DNA from: DATKEJ01 sp963768715
Lineage (GTDB): Bacteria > Bacteroidota > Rhodothermia > Rhodothermales > DATKEJ01
Length of the DNA stretch: 64,000 nucleotides
Direction of reading: 5' to 3'
Assembly (NCBI GenBank): GCA_963768715.1
Contig: CAVYJC010000011.1
Coordinates: 806,001-870,000, forward strand
Shown: piece by piece, positions 10,037-19,154 of the stretch
Position numbering within the stretch: position 1 is the stretch's first letter
How the letters are laid out: the number at the start of each line of letters is the position of its first letter
The notes under the pieces: generated by a model
Told to the model about the DNA's origin: nothing
Databases searched by the model: none
Seen by the model: only the letters and a program-made list of their open reading frames with translations
Made by a program: the position numbers and the translations under genes

Positions 10037-11860
10037 TCATCGAAGTTCGCCATCCTTGTGATCGCTCTGAATTTGGCGGAACTGGCGTATGGTGGCCGGG
10101 CCCATTGCCGTCCTCGTGACGGGGCGAAACGGGGACAGCCTGATGCTGCGCTCGAGCAGATCTCCCCATGCGGGTCTCAACTGGTAGAGCTTGACCAGAA
10201 TCATCGCCGCCGCGACATCGTTGCCTTTTCCAATGTAGGCGCGTCCCAGCAGGTAGAAGGCGGGAGCAAAGTCCTCGTGACGATGAATGATGCGACGCAG
10301 GTGATAGATCGCCTCATCGTAGTCCAGGAGCTGCATCTTGGCCTGAGCCAGTCCATACTCGGCCAAGTCCCGATAAGGCTCGAAGTGGGCCGAAAAGTCG
10401 AACAGGTCGGCCGCAGCGTCGTAGGATCGCAGTGCAAGACGGCAGTAAGCCAGCGAATAGGCGGCCGGATAATGTTCGGCTTGACGAACGAGAGCCTCCT
10501 CATAGGCGACGCTCGCATTGTCGAAATCGCCGAGCATCTGGTAAATCGACCCCTGCAGAAAATGGAGCCTGGTCTGATCGTAACTCTGATTGACAGCGGA
10601 ATCAAGCTCTCGCAGGAACACGTCAACGAAGGCAGGATCGACCCTACGTCTTACTTGAGCAAACTCAGTCAGCATTGCCATGTCCTTGACGGCGCGTGCG
10701 ACTGGATGATGACTGTAGAAATCGTCATCACGAAAAGCCCCGAGTCCTTGAGGTTTGTCCACAAGGAATCGTTCGACAAGGGCCGGCCGCGGATCTGTTG
10801 CCGTCGCGACGTATTCCAGAAGCTGCGTCGCTTCCGTGCCTGCAGACATGCCGTACGAAACCACGCCGATCACCCTTCCACGGCGATCGATGAGCGGCCC
10901 TCCGCTGTCGCCGGGTCGGACGCGATTTGAGCTGAGCCAGATCGCGTCGTCGGCGTAGAGCGGGCTGGCGTGGAAGAGCACGCCCGCTTCGCTCCTCTGA
11001 ATGCCGCCGGGCCAACCCGCCGTGAAGACGACTCTATCGGCATCCGACGGACTCTGCCAGGCGTTGACCGGCTGTCTGGGAGCAACGCGCAATGGCCTGA
11101 CGTTGGCACGACGAACTTCTCCAGGATCGATTTGCAGGATCGCAATATCTCTTCTCGGATCAACCACCCAAACCTTCTTGATCGAAACGTGGCGCCCGTT
11201 CGGAAGCGTGGCAGTGATGTGATGGGCGTTTACAACGACGTGGTACGCCGTAACGAGCGCGTCGTCAGCGACAATGAAACCGGATCCGGTGCCGACAAAC
11301 CTCCGGACGAACTCACCCTGGTGTCTCGATTCAACCAAGAGCGGCAAAACGGCTCGCTGAGCGCTGAGAAAGTCACTCTCAAGTCGATACACGTGAAGCT
11401 GGTGGACCGCTGTCTCGAATCGATAGTCTCGAAATGTCATTGAGATACCGGGGATTTCGAGGAGTCCGTCCCGCTTCGGTCGAATCACGAAACGGCGCTG
11501 CATGTGCAGCGCCCTCAGTCTCAAACTGCTCTGATCTGTCCGATCGAGGACAACCCGTCGGTCTCGTATGACCGGCTCGTAGGCACGAACCAGCTCGATA
11601 TCTGCTTCCGGAAGCTCAGGACGAACTGCCTTAAACGTCCCCTCGAGCGACGCCGCCTCGGAATCATTCTTGGGCGAAGCGAGCATTTCGACGGTCAAAA
11701 CGAGGGACTGGCCGACCGTCGCCACCGGGCGATCGATGAACGAGAATAGCTGGACGAGATCAGCCTTCCCCGGCGGCACTACCTCACTCGACTCGGTCTG
11801 GGCCATCATCGACCTCGCCAGCAGCAACAACAATATGGCCGAATACAGGGACCGCATCAC
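10037..11860 (-). CDS. Secreted trypsin-like serine protease with N-terminal BatD-like domain and C-terminal TPR repeats
   Basis: The 607-residue protein starts with a signal peptide (hydrophobic residues 6-20, cleavage near AQTES). Residues 35-160 resemble a BatD/oxygen-tolerance domain, ending in RFVIRPKRDGLLEIPG. Residues 180-370 are a trypsin-like domain with a complete triad: H207 in TAYHVV, D238 in RRDIAIL and S319 in RPGDSGGPL. Residues 420-560 hold TPR-like helical repeats. It is probably periplasmic and may act in envelope quality control, but the substrate is unknown. The start is GTG 11860 (1-base overlap with the punA stop) or ATG 11857. The unusual domain order is noted as a finding. 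Confidence 0.85.
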   Translation of the reverse strand: MMRSLYSAILLLLLARSMMAQTESSEVVPPGKADLVQLFSFIDRPVATVGQSLVLTVEMLASPKNDSEAASLEGTFKAVRPELPEADIELVRAYEPVIRDRRVVLDRTDQSSLRLRALHMQRRFVIRPKRDGLLEIPGISMTFRDYRFETAVHQLHVYRLESDFLSAQRAVLPLLVESRHQGEFVRRFVGTGSGFIVADDALVTAYHVVVNAHHITATLPNGRHVSIKKVWVVDPRRDIAILQIDPGEVRRANVRPLRVAPRQPVNAWQSPSDADRVVFTAGWPGGIQRSEAGVLFHASPLYADDAIWLSSNRVRPGDSGGPLIDRRGRVIGVVSYGMSAGTEATQLLEYVATATDPRPALVERFLVDKPQGLGAFRDDDFYSHHPVARAVKDMAMLTEFAQVRRRVDPAFVDVFLRELDSAVNQSYDQTRLHFLQGSIYQMLGDFDNASVAYEEALVRQAEHYPAAYSLAYCRLALRSYDAAADLFDFSAHFEPYRDLAEYGLAQAKMQLLDYDEAIYHLRRIIHRHEDFAPAFYLLGRAYIGKGNDVAAAMILVKLYQLRPAWGDLLERSIRLSPFRPVTRTAMGPATIRQFRQIQSDHKDGELR

Positions 11861-12699
11861 TACGAGTCGTTATCGAGACCGGACGAAGCCAGCGCCGTCA
11901 CCAGGCGCTTCATGGTGCCGTTCAAAGCTGCACCTACCTGCAACACGTCTTCGTGGTTGAGATGCTGCTCGCCGAGCCCTGCAGCAAGGTTCGTGATAGC
12001 GGAGAATCCGATAACCTTCATCCCCAGACGGCGGGCTACGGTGGCCTCCGGCACAGTACTCATCCCAACGGCATCGGCCCCGATAGTCTGGAAGAAGCGG
12101 ATCTCCGCCGGTGTCTCGTAGGAAGGTCCGAGCAGCCAGAGATACACGCCCTTCTTTACGGCGATCCCGGCTCCAACGGCGATGTCGTCGGCTACGCGCC
12201 CCCAATTCGGGTCGAAACACGTCTCCTCGGTTCGGACGCGGCGCGTGTCACCAATTGCAAGGAGCGGATTCCTGCCGGCGAGATTGATGTGGTCGATGAT
12301 TCGCATCACGCTGCCTTCGGGCATGTCGGGGCGAAGACTTCCAGCGGCATTAGACAGGATCAGGTGCGTCGCACCCAGAGCGGCAAGAATTCGCACCGGA
12401 AAGGTGAGCGTATCGACTGAATAGCCCTCGTACGCATGAAATCGCCCCCGCATGAACGCGACTACAGTGCCACCGAGCTCGCCCATCACGAGGTCCCCGG
12501 AGTGTCCGGCCACACCGGCAGAAGGATATGATGGAATTTCGCTGCCTGGAATAACGACGGCTTTCGAAGCCGAGTCAGCCAGTCCGCCAAGGCCCGAACC
12601 GAGAATCATTGCCAGCTTTGGCTGTCTCGGATCGCGACTGCGGATATACGCAACGGCGTCAGATATGGCCTGATTATCGCCCAAAATCCTCCGTCTCAA
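11860..12699 (-). CDS. punA: Purine nucleoside phosphorylase
   Basis: The protein has up to 279 residues of the trimeric PNP/MTAP family. Key segments are MILGSGLGGLAD, the phosphate-binding GHSGDLVMGEL region, SNAAGSL, and GADAVGMSTVPEA in the nucleoside site. It splits purine nucleosides with phosphate in salvage. The start is uncertain: TTG 12699 gives full length, and a second TTG at 12684 sits very close behind a GGAGG, so the N-terminus may be five residues shorter. It overlaps or abuts the downstream protease, suggesting co-transcription. Confidence 0.92.
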   Translation of the reverse strand: MRRRILGDNQAISDAVAYIRSRDPRQPKLAMILGSGLGGLADSASKAVVIPGSEIPSYPSAGVAGHSGDLVMGELGGTVVAFMRGRFHAYEGYSVDTLTFPVRILAALGATHLILSNAAGSLRPDMPEGSVMRIIDHINLAGRNPLLAIGDTRRVRTEETCFDPNWGRVADDIAVGAGIAVKKGVYLWLLGPSYETPAEIRFFQTIGADAVGMSTVPEATVARRLGMKVIGFSAITNLAAGLGEQHLNHEDVLQVGAALNGTMKRLVTALASSGLDNDS

Positions 12700-12759
12700 T
12701 GACCCCGGCTCATCTCCAAATCCGAAAATATTACGAAAGCAGAATTACCCCGACAGATG

Positions 12760-13857
12760 CTACGGTCTGGAAATTCTGAACACCTTGTAGTTTTGTATGC
12801 TCCAGCTGATGGATTTAGCCGTTACCCAAAGTACCGTAATGACGGGGATGGCGAGCAGCATTCCGATGATCCCCCCTACCTCGGCCCCGATGATGACCGT
12901 GCAAAGAATTACCAGGGGATGAATCCTTATCGCTCTCGAAAAAATGAACGGCTGAAGCACGTTGTCGACGATCTGTGTGACGAAGATCGCGGCAAAAATG
13001 CCTGGGAACAGTACGAGATCACCCGTCTGGGCAACCCCGACGATAATCGCGGCCGCAAGCCCCAACAGCGGACCGAAATAGGGTATCGTATTGGCGAGTC
13101 CAGCAAAAATGCCTACGACTGAGGCATACCGAAGCCCGACACCCGAAAGCAGCACCGTGGCCAGAACGGCAACAACGATGTCACGAACGAGAAGCGCCCG
13201 GAAATAACGGCCGAGATGATTCCTGATACTTTCGATCAGATCAACCGTCAGTTCGAAGTATCGGTTGGGAACGAGGTTGACGACCGCCTCGGTCAAATCC
13301 CGACCGTCCTTCATGAGAAAGAATGTGACCAGCGGTATCACGAGTAGAGCGTAAAGGATATTCGTGAAGAGGTCGATGGTGTAACTGAAGGCGTTCGATA
13401 TGCGCTCCTGTCTGAAGAGTGCCTCGATGGCGTTGGCCAATCCCTGGTCAACGGCGCCTTCGGGCATCGGGACGTAGTGCCGAAGGGTTTCCTCGATAGA
13501 AGCCGTCGCCTGCCGAAGCACTTCAGGGGACAACAATTTCGCGAGATCGATGACCTGCTCTTCGATAAAAGGTACCATGGAGGCAAAGCCGATGACGACC
13601 ACCGCAGCGACGAAGACAAACGTCATGAGAACACCCGCCGTCCTGCCGGTCCCCATCCGCTGAAAGAAGTCGGCAATCGGTCCGAGCAAATACGCGACGA
13701 GCCCACTGATGATGAGAAAGAACGCCAGTTCGCTGAAGAACCAGAGAATCCAGATCGATGCAGTAAGCAGCGCGAGCAGTACTACCAGACGTCCCCAACG
13801 ATCGGCAGGAACACCGCCGCGAAGGCTGAAAACACTGGGAACGGTTTCACGAGTCAT
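12760..13857 (-). CDS. AI-2E/PerM-type transporter
   Basis: The 365-residue membrane protein belongs to the AI-2E transporter (UPF0118/PerM) family. Two hydrophobic segments near residues 25-60 and one at 70-92 precede an extracytoplasmic helical region. It closes with the family's conserved stretch ANTIPYFGPLLG and a run of hydrophobic helices to residue 350. Family members export autoinducer-2, Na+ or other solutes; the substrate cannot be read from sequence. It ends 61 bases upstream of punA on the same strand and diverges from the sugar-acid operon. Confidence 0.85.
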   Translation of the reverse strand: MTRETVPSVFSLRGGVPADRWGRLVVLLALLTASIWILWFFSELAFFLIISGLVAYLLGPIADFFQRMGTGRTAGVLMTFVFVAAVVVIGFASMVPFIEEQVIDLAKLLSPEVLRQATASIEETLRHYVPMPEGAVDQGLANAIEALFRQERISNAFSYTIDLFTNILYALLVIPLVTFFLMKDGRDLTEAVVNLVPNRYFELTVDLIESIRNHLGRYFRALLVRDIVVAVLATVLLSGVGLRYASVVGIFAGLANTIPYFGPLLGLAAAIIVGVAQTGDLVLFPGIFAAIFVTQIVDNVLQPFIFSRAIRIHPLVILCTVIIGAEVGGIIGMLLAIPVITVLWVTAKSISWSIQNYKVFRISRP

Positions 13858-14051
13858 TTGACAGGATGGCTGTAGTCGTAATCTTTCGGCTGACGCTGGG
13901 AATGCTTTACCACATTGCTCAATCCGCGCACCGGATCAAACCGACCGCTCGATACCGGACACTATAGTCCAGAATCGCACGTGGTACAAGGTAACTCGGA
14001 AAGGCCAATTGCTTACATTACACCGCTTCGTTAAATCGAAATTTCGGGCCC

Positions 14052-14480
14052 TTGGAATCTCCATCGGAATCACTTCGCTCACCCGGCATCAAAGCAGACG
14101 CTGTCTACGGACCAACCAACGCTGAGAAGCCGACCGATAATGTCCGACGCTACGCCTCAACCGTAGAACTCATCCCTGAAAAGGAGCAGTTCTACCGGGA
14201 GCTCCACGCAGACGTCTGGCCACAGGTCGTAGCCGCGATCAAGAAGGCTAACATCCATAATTACAGCATTTTCGTTGTAGAGATCCAGAATCGTCGATAT
14301 TTGTTCAGCTACTTCGAGTACACTGGCACGGACCCGGAGGCCGATTTCGCATCGATCGCGAACGATCCCACAACACGCGACAAATGGTGGCCGTTGACCG
14401 ACGCCTGTCAGCGTGTCGTCGCGGGCACACCCGAGAACGAGCAGTGGCTGCCGATGGAATCACTCATGCACATTCCTTGA
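14052..14480 (+). CDS. Sugar mutarotase of the L-rhamnose mutarotase (RhaM/DUF718) family
   Basis: The conserved part runs from VRRYASTVELIPEKEQFYRELHADVWPQV to the C-terminus, including the WWPLTDACQ segment of RhaM-type epimerases. These enzymes interconvert alpha and beta sugar anomers. The only in-frame start found is TTG 14052, which adds about 30 residues not typical of the family (usual length about 105). The true start may therefore be non-canonical or the 5' end altered. It is the first gene of a tight plus-strand operon (7 bases to the next gene) resembling oxidative L-fucose catabolism, so L-fucose or L-rhamnose is the likely substrate. Confidence 0.85.
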   Translation: MESPSESLRSPGIKADAVYGPTNAEKPTDNVRRYASTVELIPEKEQFYRELHADVWPQVVAAIKKANIHNYSIFVVEIQNRRYLFSYFEYTGTDPEADFASIANDPTTRDKWWPLTDACQRVVAGTPENEQWLPMESLMHIP

Positions 14481-14487
14481 GGGTTCG

Positions 14488-15249
14488 ATGGGTGACATGC
14501 TTCGCGGTAAGAGAGCTCTCATCACCGGAGGCTCTGAGGGGATTGGATATGCGATCGCGCGCGCTTTCAAATCGCAAGGCGCCGTCGTTGCCGTTGCCGC
14601 CCTTCCGAACGATCGACTCCGAGACGCCGCAGAAGCGCTCGAATGTCCCACCTACGGATTTAATCTCGGAGACACGAACGAGGCCGAGGATGTGGTTGCT
14701 CGTGCGGTGTCGGATCTTGGCGGACTCGACGTTCTCGTCAACAACGCAGCCGTCACAAGTCCAAGCAGGCCGGTCGACACGACCTCGCTGGAGGAGCTCC
14801 AGCTGCTTTTGGACGTGAACCTGCGAGGCAGCTTCTGGATGATGCGATGTGGGTTTCCTTATCTCAGGGCTTCCCGGGGCTGCGTGCTCAACGTGTCGAG
14901 CATGGCGGGGGTCACCGGCCAGGCCATGCATGCTGCCTATGCAATGACCAAAGGAGGGCTCAACGCCCTGACAAAGAGTGCAGCGGTCGACTGGGGCGGT
15001 GACGGAGTGCGCGTGAATGCGCTTTGCCCGGTCGCGGCCTGGACCCCGGCGCTGAGGCGCTGGAGCGCCGAACAGCCCGATCCATCCTCGATCGAGGAGT
15101 ATTTGGATCGACTTCCCGCGCTGGGCTACTGTCCCGAATCCGACGAGATAGCACCCGCGGCCGTATTCCTGTGCTCGGAAGGCGCGAAATTCGTAACCGG
15201 CCACGTGATGCACGTCTCAGGCGGAAGTGAAGTAGGCTATCGACTGTAA
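14488..15249 (+). CDS. Short-chain dehydrogenase, candidate 2-keto-3-deoxy-L-fuconate dehydrogenase
   Basis: The 253-residue classical SDR has the NAD(P) loop TGGSEGIG at 13-20, NNAA at 85-88, catalytic Ser at 137-138 and YAMTK giving Y151/K155. ATG 14488 is preferred; the frame is open upstream into the mutarotase gene. In oxidative L-fucose catabolism one SDR oxidises 2-keto-3-deoxy-L-fuconate. The neighbouring fuconate dehydratase makes that role plausible here, since the second SDR in the cluster better fits fucose dehydrogenase. SDR substrate calls from sequence alone are weak. Confidence 0.8.
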   Translation: MGDMLRGKRALITGGSEGIGYAIARAFKSQGAVVAVAALPNDRLRDAAEALECPTYGFNLGDTNEAEDVVARAVSDLGGLDVLVNNAAVTSPSRPVDTTSLEELQLLLDVNLRGSFWMMRCGFPYLRASRGCVLNVSSMAGVTGQAMHAAYAMTKGGLNALTKSAAVDWGGDGVRVNALCPVAAWTPALRRWSAEQPDPSSIEEYLDRLPALGYCPESDEIAPAAVFLCSEGAKFVTGHVMHVSGGSEVGYRL

Positions 15250-15254
15250 GCGAC

Positions 15255-16505
15255 GTGGCAGGAATCCGAGTCTATTCGACCCACGACGTCCGATTTCCAC
15301 TCGAAGGAGGATCGGGCAGTGACGCCGTCCATGCGGCACCCGAATACTCCTACGCAGTGACCCGGCTCGTGTCCGACAGAGCTTTCGGGGAAGGAGCCGC
15401 CTTCACGATCGGCGCGGGAAACGAAATCGTCACGGCGCTCGCCGATCAGTTCGCTCAGATCCTCCTTCAGACGGAGAGTCGCGACATCGAGGAGCTCATG
15501 GCGGACTTCGGAGGCGTCCAGAAACGCCTGGCCGATCATCCCCAGCTTCGCTGGCTCGGCCCGCACAAGGGAGCCATCCACCTGGCGCTGGCATCGGTCA
15601 CCAATGCGCTCTTCGATCTCTGGGCACGATCGCGCGATTTGCCGTTATGGAAGCTGCTCATATCTCTGTCCGACGACGAGGTCGCAGGCCTTCTCGATCT
15701 GTCCTGGGTCGAGGACCGTTTGAGCAGGGCTGACGCGCTCCGCGTGCTTCACGGCGAGCGGCCTCTGAGGGTCGAAAGGCAGCAAATCCTCAAGACAGGA
15801 TATCCGGGCTATGACACATCCGTCGGCTGGTTCGGTTACTCCGACGACATGATCGTGGACAATGCAAGGAAGGCCGTTTCCGAAGGATTCCAAGCGATGA
15901 AGCTCAAAGTTGGCTCGCCCGATTTCAGGGATGACGTACGCCGCGTGGAGCTGGTGAGGCGCACGGTCGGCGGGGATACCCTTATCATGGTAGACGCGAA
16001 CCAGCAGTGGCGGTGGCCTGATGCGGAGAATGCATGCGCCGCCATGGCGGACCTGGGTGTGTATTGGATCGAAGAGCCGACGCACCCCGACGACGTACTG
16101 GGCCACCAGAGACTGCTTCGGCTGCTGCGTCCGAAATCGGTCGCGCTCGCGGTCGGTGAACACATAAGCAATCGGGTCCTGTTCAAGAACTTCATGGAGG
16201 CGGATGCAGCCGATATCATTCAAGTGGATGCGATGCGCGTCGCCGGTGTTTCCGAATTCATCGTCGTGAGCCTGCTCGCCCGCCAATTCGGACTTTCTGT
16301 GGTTCCTCATGTTGGAGACATGGGGCAACTGCACCAGCACCTCGTGCTCTTCAACCATATCGCCCTCGGCCTCCCCGCCGAGTTGCTCGAGTACATCCCT
16401 CATCTAGCGGACGAGTTCGTAAACCCGGCAATCGTCAAGGACGGCGTCTACACAACGCCCGATCGACCGGGGGCCGGCATGGCATTGCGAAAGCTTAATT
16501 CATAA
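15255..16505 (+). CDS. L-fuconate dehydratase-like enolase-superfamily enzyme
   Basis: The protein has 416 residues from GTG 15255, 5 bases after the upstream stop. It is a mandelate-racemase/enolase-type barrel. Visible catalytic residues are the KxK pair K216/K218 in AMKLKVG, metal ligands D247 (VDANQ), E273 (WIEEP) and E302 (AVGEH), and H352 in VPHVGDMG. The segment TSVGWFGYSDD matches the L-fuconate dehydratase subgroup in particular. The expected reaction is dehydration of L-fuconate to 2-keto-3-deoxy-L-fuconate. Related rhamnonate or galactonate dehydratases are alternatives. Confidence 0.88.
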   Translation: MAGIRVYSTHDVRFPLEGGSGSDAVHAAPEYSYAVTRLVSDRAFGEGAAFTIGAGNEIVTALADQFAQILLQTESRDIEELMADFGGVQKRLADHPQLRWLGPHKGAIHLALASVTNALFDLWARSRDLPLWKLLISLSDDEVAGLLDLSWVEDRLSRADALRVLHGERPLRVERQQILKTGYPGYDTSVGWFGYSDDMIVDNARKAVSEGFQAMKLKVGSPDFRDDVRRVELVRRTVGGDTLIMVDANQQWRWPDAENACAAMADLGVYWIEEPTHPDDVLGHQRLLRLLRPKSVALAVGEHISNRVLFKNFMEADAADIIQVDAMRVAGVSEFIVVSLLARQFGLSVVPHVGDMGQLHQHLVLFNHIALGLPAELLEYIPHLADEFVNPAIVKDGVYTTPDRPGAGMALRKLNS

Positions 16506-16517
16506 TCTCTCGGCATT

Positions 16518-17318
16518 ATGGATTTAGGACTCCAAGGAAAGGTCGTGCTCGTCACAGGAGGTGCCAGCGGTATCGGCGAAGCAATCGCGCGCACGTTCGC
16601 TGACGAGCTGGCCGTCATCGTCATTGCAGACCGGGATGCCAAACGTGGGAAGGCTGTTGAAAGTGAGCTGCGTGCTGACGGTGCGACGTCCGAGTTTGTA
16701 GAGACCGAGCTGACCGATGAGGCCGCCGTAAGACGGCTCGTAGAACGGATCGAGACGAATCACGGTCGGCTCGACGTAGTCGTTAACAACGCAGCGGTGA
16801 ATGACGGAGCGGGAATCGACAGCGGCGTCGCGGCCTTCCGTCGTTCACTCGAGACAAACCTCATTGCACCTTATTCAGTCGTACACCATGCGCGAGCGCT
16901 GCTGCGTGCCGGCAGCGGCGCCATCGTAAACGTTGGCTCGAAGGTAGCCGATACTGGACAGGGCGGGACGAACGGATACGCCGCGAGCAAAGGCGGACTC
17001 AAAGCACTCACGAGAGAATGGGCCGTCGAACTGTCGCAAGACGGCGTGCGCGTCAATACCGTCGTGCCGGCAGAAGTGTGGACGCCACAGTATGCCTGGT
17101 GGCTCGACCATCATTCCGAGAATCCCGAAGCGGCTCGCCGCGAGATCGATGAACTGGTGCCCCTCGGACGGCGCATGACGACGCCGCAGGAGGTCGCGGA
17201 TACCGTGGTCTTCCTCGCAAGCACCCGTGCTGCCCACGTAACGGGTCAGATCATCTACGTCGACGGCGGATACACGCACCTGGATCGGGCCATGACCGTC
17301 AAACGAAAATACCTCTGA
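16518..17318 (+). CDS. Short-chain dehydrogenase, candidate L-fucose dehydrogenase
   Basis: The 266-residue SDR carries TGGASGIG at 13-20, NNAA at 90-93, and the Y154/K158 pair in YAASK. Its C-terminus (PLGRRMTTPQEVADTVVF, then YVDGGYTHLDRA) is the pattern I associate with L-fucose/galactose dehydrogenases in oxidative fucose clusters. It would oxidise L-fucose to L-fuconolactone with NAD(P)+. It follows the dehydratase by 12 bases and precedes the RraA-type gene by 9. The substrate assignment rests on the motif and the cluster, not on experiment. Confidence 0.82.
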   Translation: MDLGLQGKVVLVTGGASGIGEAIARTFADELAVIVIADRDAKRGKAVESELRADGATSEFVETELTDEAAVRRLVERIETNHGRLDVVVNNAAVNDGAGIDSGVAAFRRSLETNLIAPYSVVHHARALLRAGSGAIVNVGSKVADTGQGGTNGYAASKGGLKALTREWAVELSQDGVRVNTVVPAEVWTPQYAWWLDHHSENPEAARREIDELVPLGRRMTTPQEVADTVVFLASTRAAHVTGQIIYVDGGYTHLDRAMTVKRKYL

Positions 17319-17327
17319 GGCATATCT

Positions 17328-17987
17328 ATGGAAGATCGCGGACATTTTCTCTCCCACCGCCTTGAAAAATGCTACACCGGCGCCGTCCACGACGTGCTGC
17401 GCGAGGCGGGCCACAACAATTTCGGTCTACCGCACGGGATTCGGCCGCTCGATCCCTCGTTCCGACTCGCCGGCCCGGCATACACATTCTCGGGTCGATT
17501 CGAAGAGGGAATGGATCCACACGAGACGGTCCTCCGATGGACCGAGATGCTAACGCTGGCCCCGGCTGGATCCGTCCTCGTCTGCCAGCCGAACAACGGC
17601 ACGGTTGCACACATGGGAGAGCTGTCGGCGGAAACGCTCAAACTGCGCGGCGTTAGAGGATACGTCGTCGACGGCGGCTGCCGCGATACGGAATTCATCC
17701 TGCGAATCGGATTCAAGGTGTTCTGCCGGTACGTCACGCCGATGGACATTGTCGGCTGCTGGGTGCCGGAGAAGTACGGTGAACCCATTCGGATTGGGTC
17801 CGTCACGATTAAGACGGACGACTGGATCATCGGGGACCGCGACGGGGTTATTTGCATTCCGGGAGAGGTTATACTCCCTACCCTCGAAGAAACAGAACGT
17901 GTGATGCACACTGAATCCATGGTTCGCAAGGCCATCCTTGCCGGCGTCGACCCAAAGGACGCCTATCTGGAATACGGGAAGTTTTGA
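17328..17987 (+). CDS. RraA-like / HMG-aldolase family protein
   Basis: The 219-residue protein has the RraA/demethylmenaquinone methyltransferase-like fold: YTGAVHDVLRE near the start, GELSAETLKLRGVRGYVVDGGCRDT in the centre with the conserved Gly...Arg-Asp metal/substrate site, and IIGDRDGVICIP near the end. Members include 4-hydroxy-4-methyl-2-oxoglutarate aldolases and oxaloacetate decarboxylases. In this operon it may cleave a 2-oxo or 2,4-dioxo acid derived from fuconate, replacing the FumA-hydrolase-like enzyme that normally ends the pathway; that is inference. It lies 10 bases before the lactonase remnant. Confidence 0.85.
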   Translation: MEDRGHFLSHRLEKCYTGAVHDVLREAGHNNFGLPHGIRPLDPSFRLAGPAYTFSGRFEEGMDPHETVLRWTEMLTLAPAGSVLVCQPNNGTVAHMGELSAETLKLRGVRGYVVDGGCRDTEFILRIGFKVFCRYVTPMDIVGCWVPEKYGEPIRIGSVTIKTDDWIIGDRDGVICIPGEVILPTLEETERVMHTESMVRKAILAGVDPKDAYLEYGKF

Positions 17988-17997
17988 AGCCAGTGCC

Positions 17998-18850
17998 ATG
18001 ATCGACGCGCATGTACATCTGATTAAACCGGAGTTATTCAGCTATCCCTGGCTCGAGGACGTTCCCGCACTCGAGGGAGCATGGAATCTCAGTCGGGTGG
18101 CGCCCTCATGCCACCGCTTCGGGAATTGTCTACGGCTTGTTCATGGAAGTCGATGTAGCAGCGACGGACAGCAAACGTGAAGCTCAACACTTTTACGGCA
18201 TTGCGGAACAGGATGGATCTCCCCTGCTCGGCGTCATCGCCGTCGTGTCGACCCGAACTTCCCGGTTTTGACGAGTATCTGGACGAGATCGACAATCCTA
18301 AGCTTGTCGGTCTTCGCCGCGTGCTGCATGTTGCTCCGGAAGGAACGATGCAGTCGCCTCACTTTGCGAAAAACCTCGCCCGGCTCTGGACGCGCGGTCT
18401 GACGTTCGATCTTTGTCTTCGAGCAGACCAGCTGGCCGACGCGCTTCCGTTAATCGACGCCTGTCCCGATACCCAGTTCGTACTGGATCATGCGGGCAAT
18501 CCCCCCCTCGGTACGGACGACATGGATGCGATGGCGCGACAATCTCGAGGCCCTGGGAAAACGACCGAATCTTGCCTGCAAGCTTTCAGGCCTCGTGAAT
18601 CATGTGAAGGATCTCGACAAAGCGGAATCGTCCATTCGACGCGTCTTTGCACATGCAATGGAATGCTTCGGCCCGAACCGCCTCATTTTCGGGGGAGACT
18701 GGCCGGTGTGCCTTCTCGCGGGCTATCGAACTGGAAGACTGGGTCGAGATCGCCATGGAAATTACCCGCGAGTGGACCAAGAACGATCGCCGTGCTTTCT
18801 TTGACAATAATGCCAGGCGGATTTACGGACTGCCGGAGAGTGATGATTGA
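17998..18850 (+). pseudogene. Amidohydrolase-family lactonase (L-fuconolactonase-like), multiply frameshifted
   Basis: The gene starts well (MIDAHVHLIKPELFSYPWLED) but the protein is recovered only by changing frame four times. The pieces are IDAHVH (frame of 17998), TASGIVYGLFMEVDVAATD (frame of 18107), FDEYLDEIDNPKLVGLRR to VLDHAGNPP (from about 18270), RPNLACKLSGL to IFGGDWPVC (from about 18530), and AFFDNNARRIYGLPESDD to TGA 18850. Motifs HxH, LDHAGNPP, CKLSG and FGGDWP are those of COG3618 lactonases, which hydrolyse L-fuconolactone. It is either a real pseudogene or a locally bad assembly. Its end overlaps the next start by 8 bases. Confidence 0.8.
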
Positions 18851-19154
18851 CGTGCTTCAAATCCATCCGAACGACAACGTTTGCGTCGCCGTCCATCCTA
18901 TCCTGACTGGAACGAGCATCACGTGCGGCGGCACGTCCTTCGTGCTGCAGCAGGCGGCGCCGCTCGGCGCAAAACTGGCCTTACGCTCGTTAAAGGCCGG
19001 GAGTAAGATCATCAAATTCGGAGAACCGATCGGCTCGCTCACGTCGGACGTGGAGCCGGGAACCTACGTGCATACACACAACCTCGAATCCGATTACTTA
19101 CACACGTACGATCGCGGTGAGTTGATTTCGGAGGGAGACTGGTCGGAGCCGTGA
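18843..19154 (+). CDS. UxaA-family small subunit (SAF domain)
   Basis: The 103-residue protein is a stand-alone SAF domain, as found at the N-terminus of altronate/galactarate dehydratases or as a separate small subunit. It opens with IDVLQIHPNDNVCVAV and ends with IGSLTSDVEPGTYVHTHNL, where H-T-H is the usual metal/substrate signature. ATG 18843 overlaps the lactonase stop, showing translational coupling. Together with the next gene it would form a split UxaA-type lyase. Sulfolactate sulfo-lyase (SuyA) has the same split layout and cannot be excluded. Confidence 0.85.
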   Translation: MIDVLQIHPNDNVCVAVHPILTGTSITCGGTSFVLQQAAPLGAKLALRSLKAGSKIIKFGEPIGSLTSDVEPGTYVHTHNLESDYLHTYDRGELISEGDWSEP

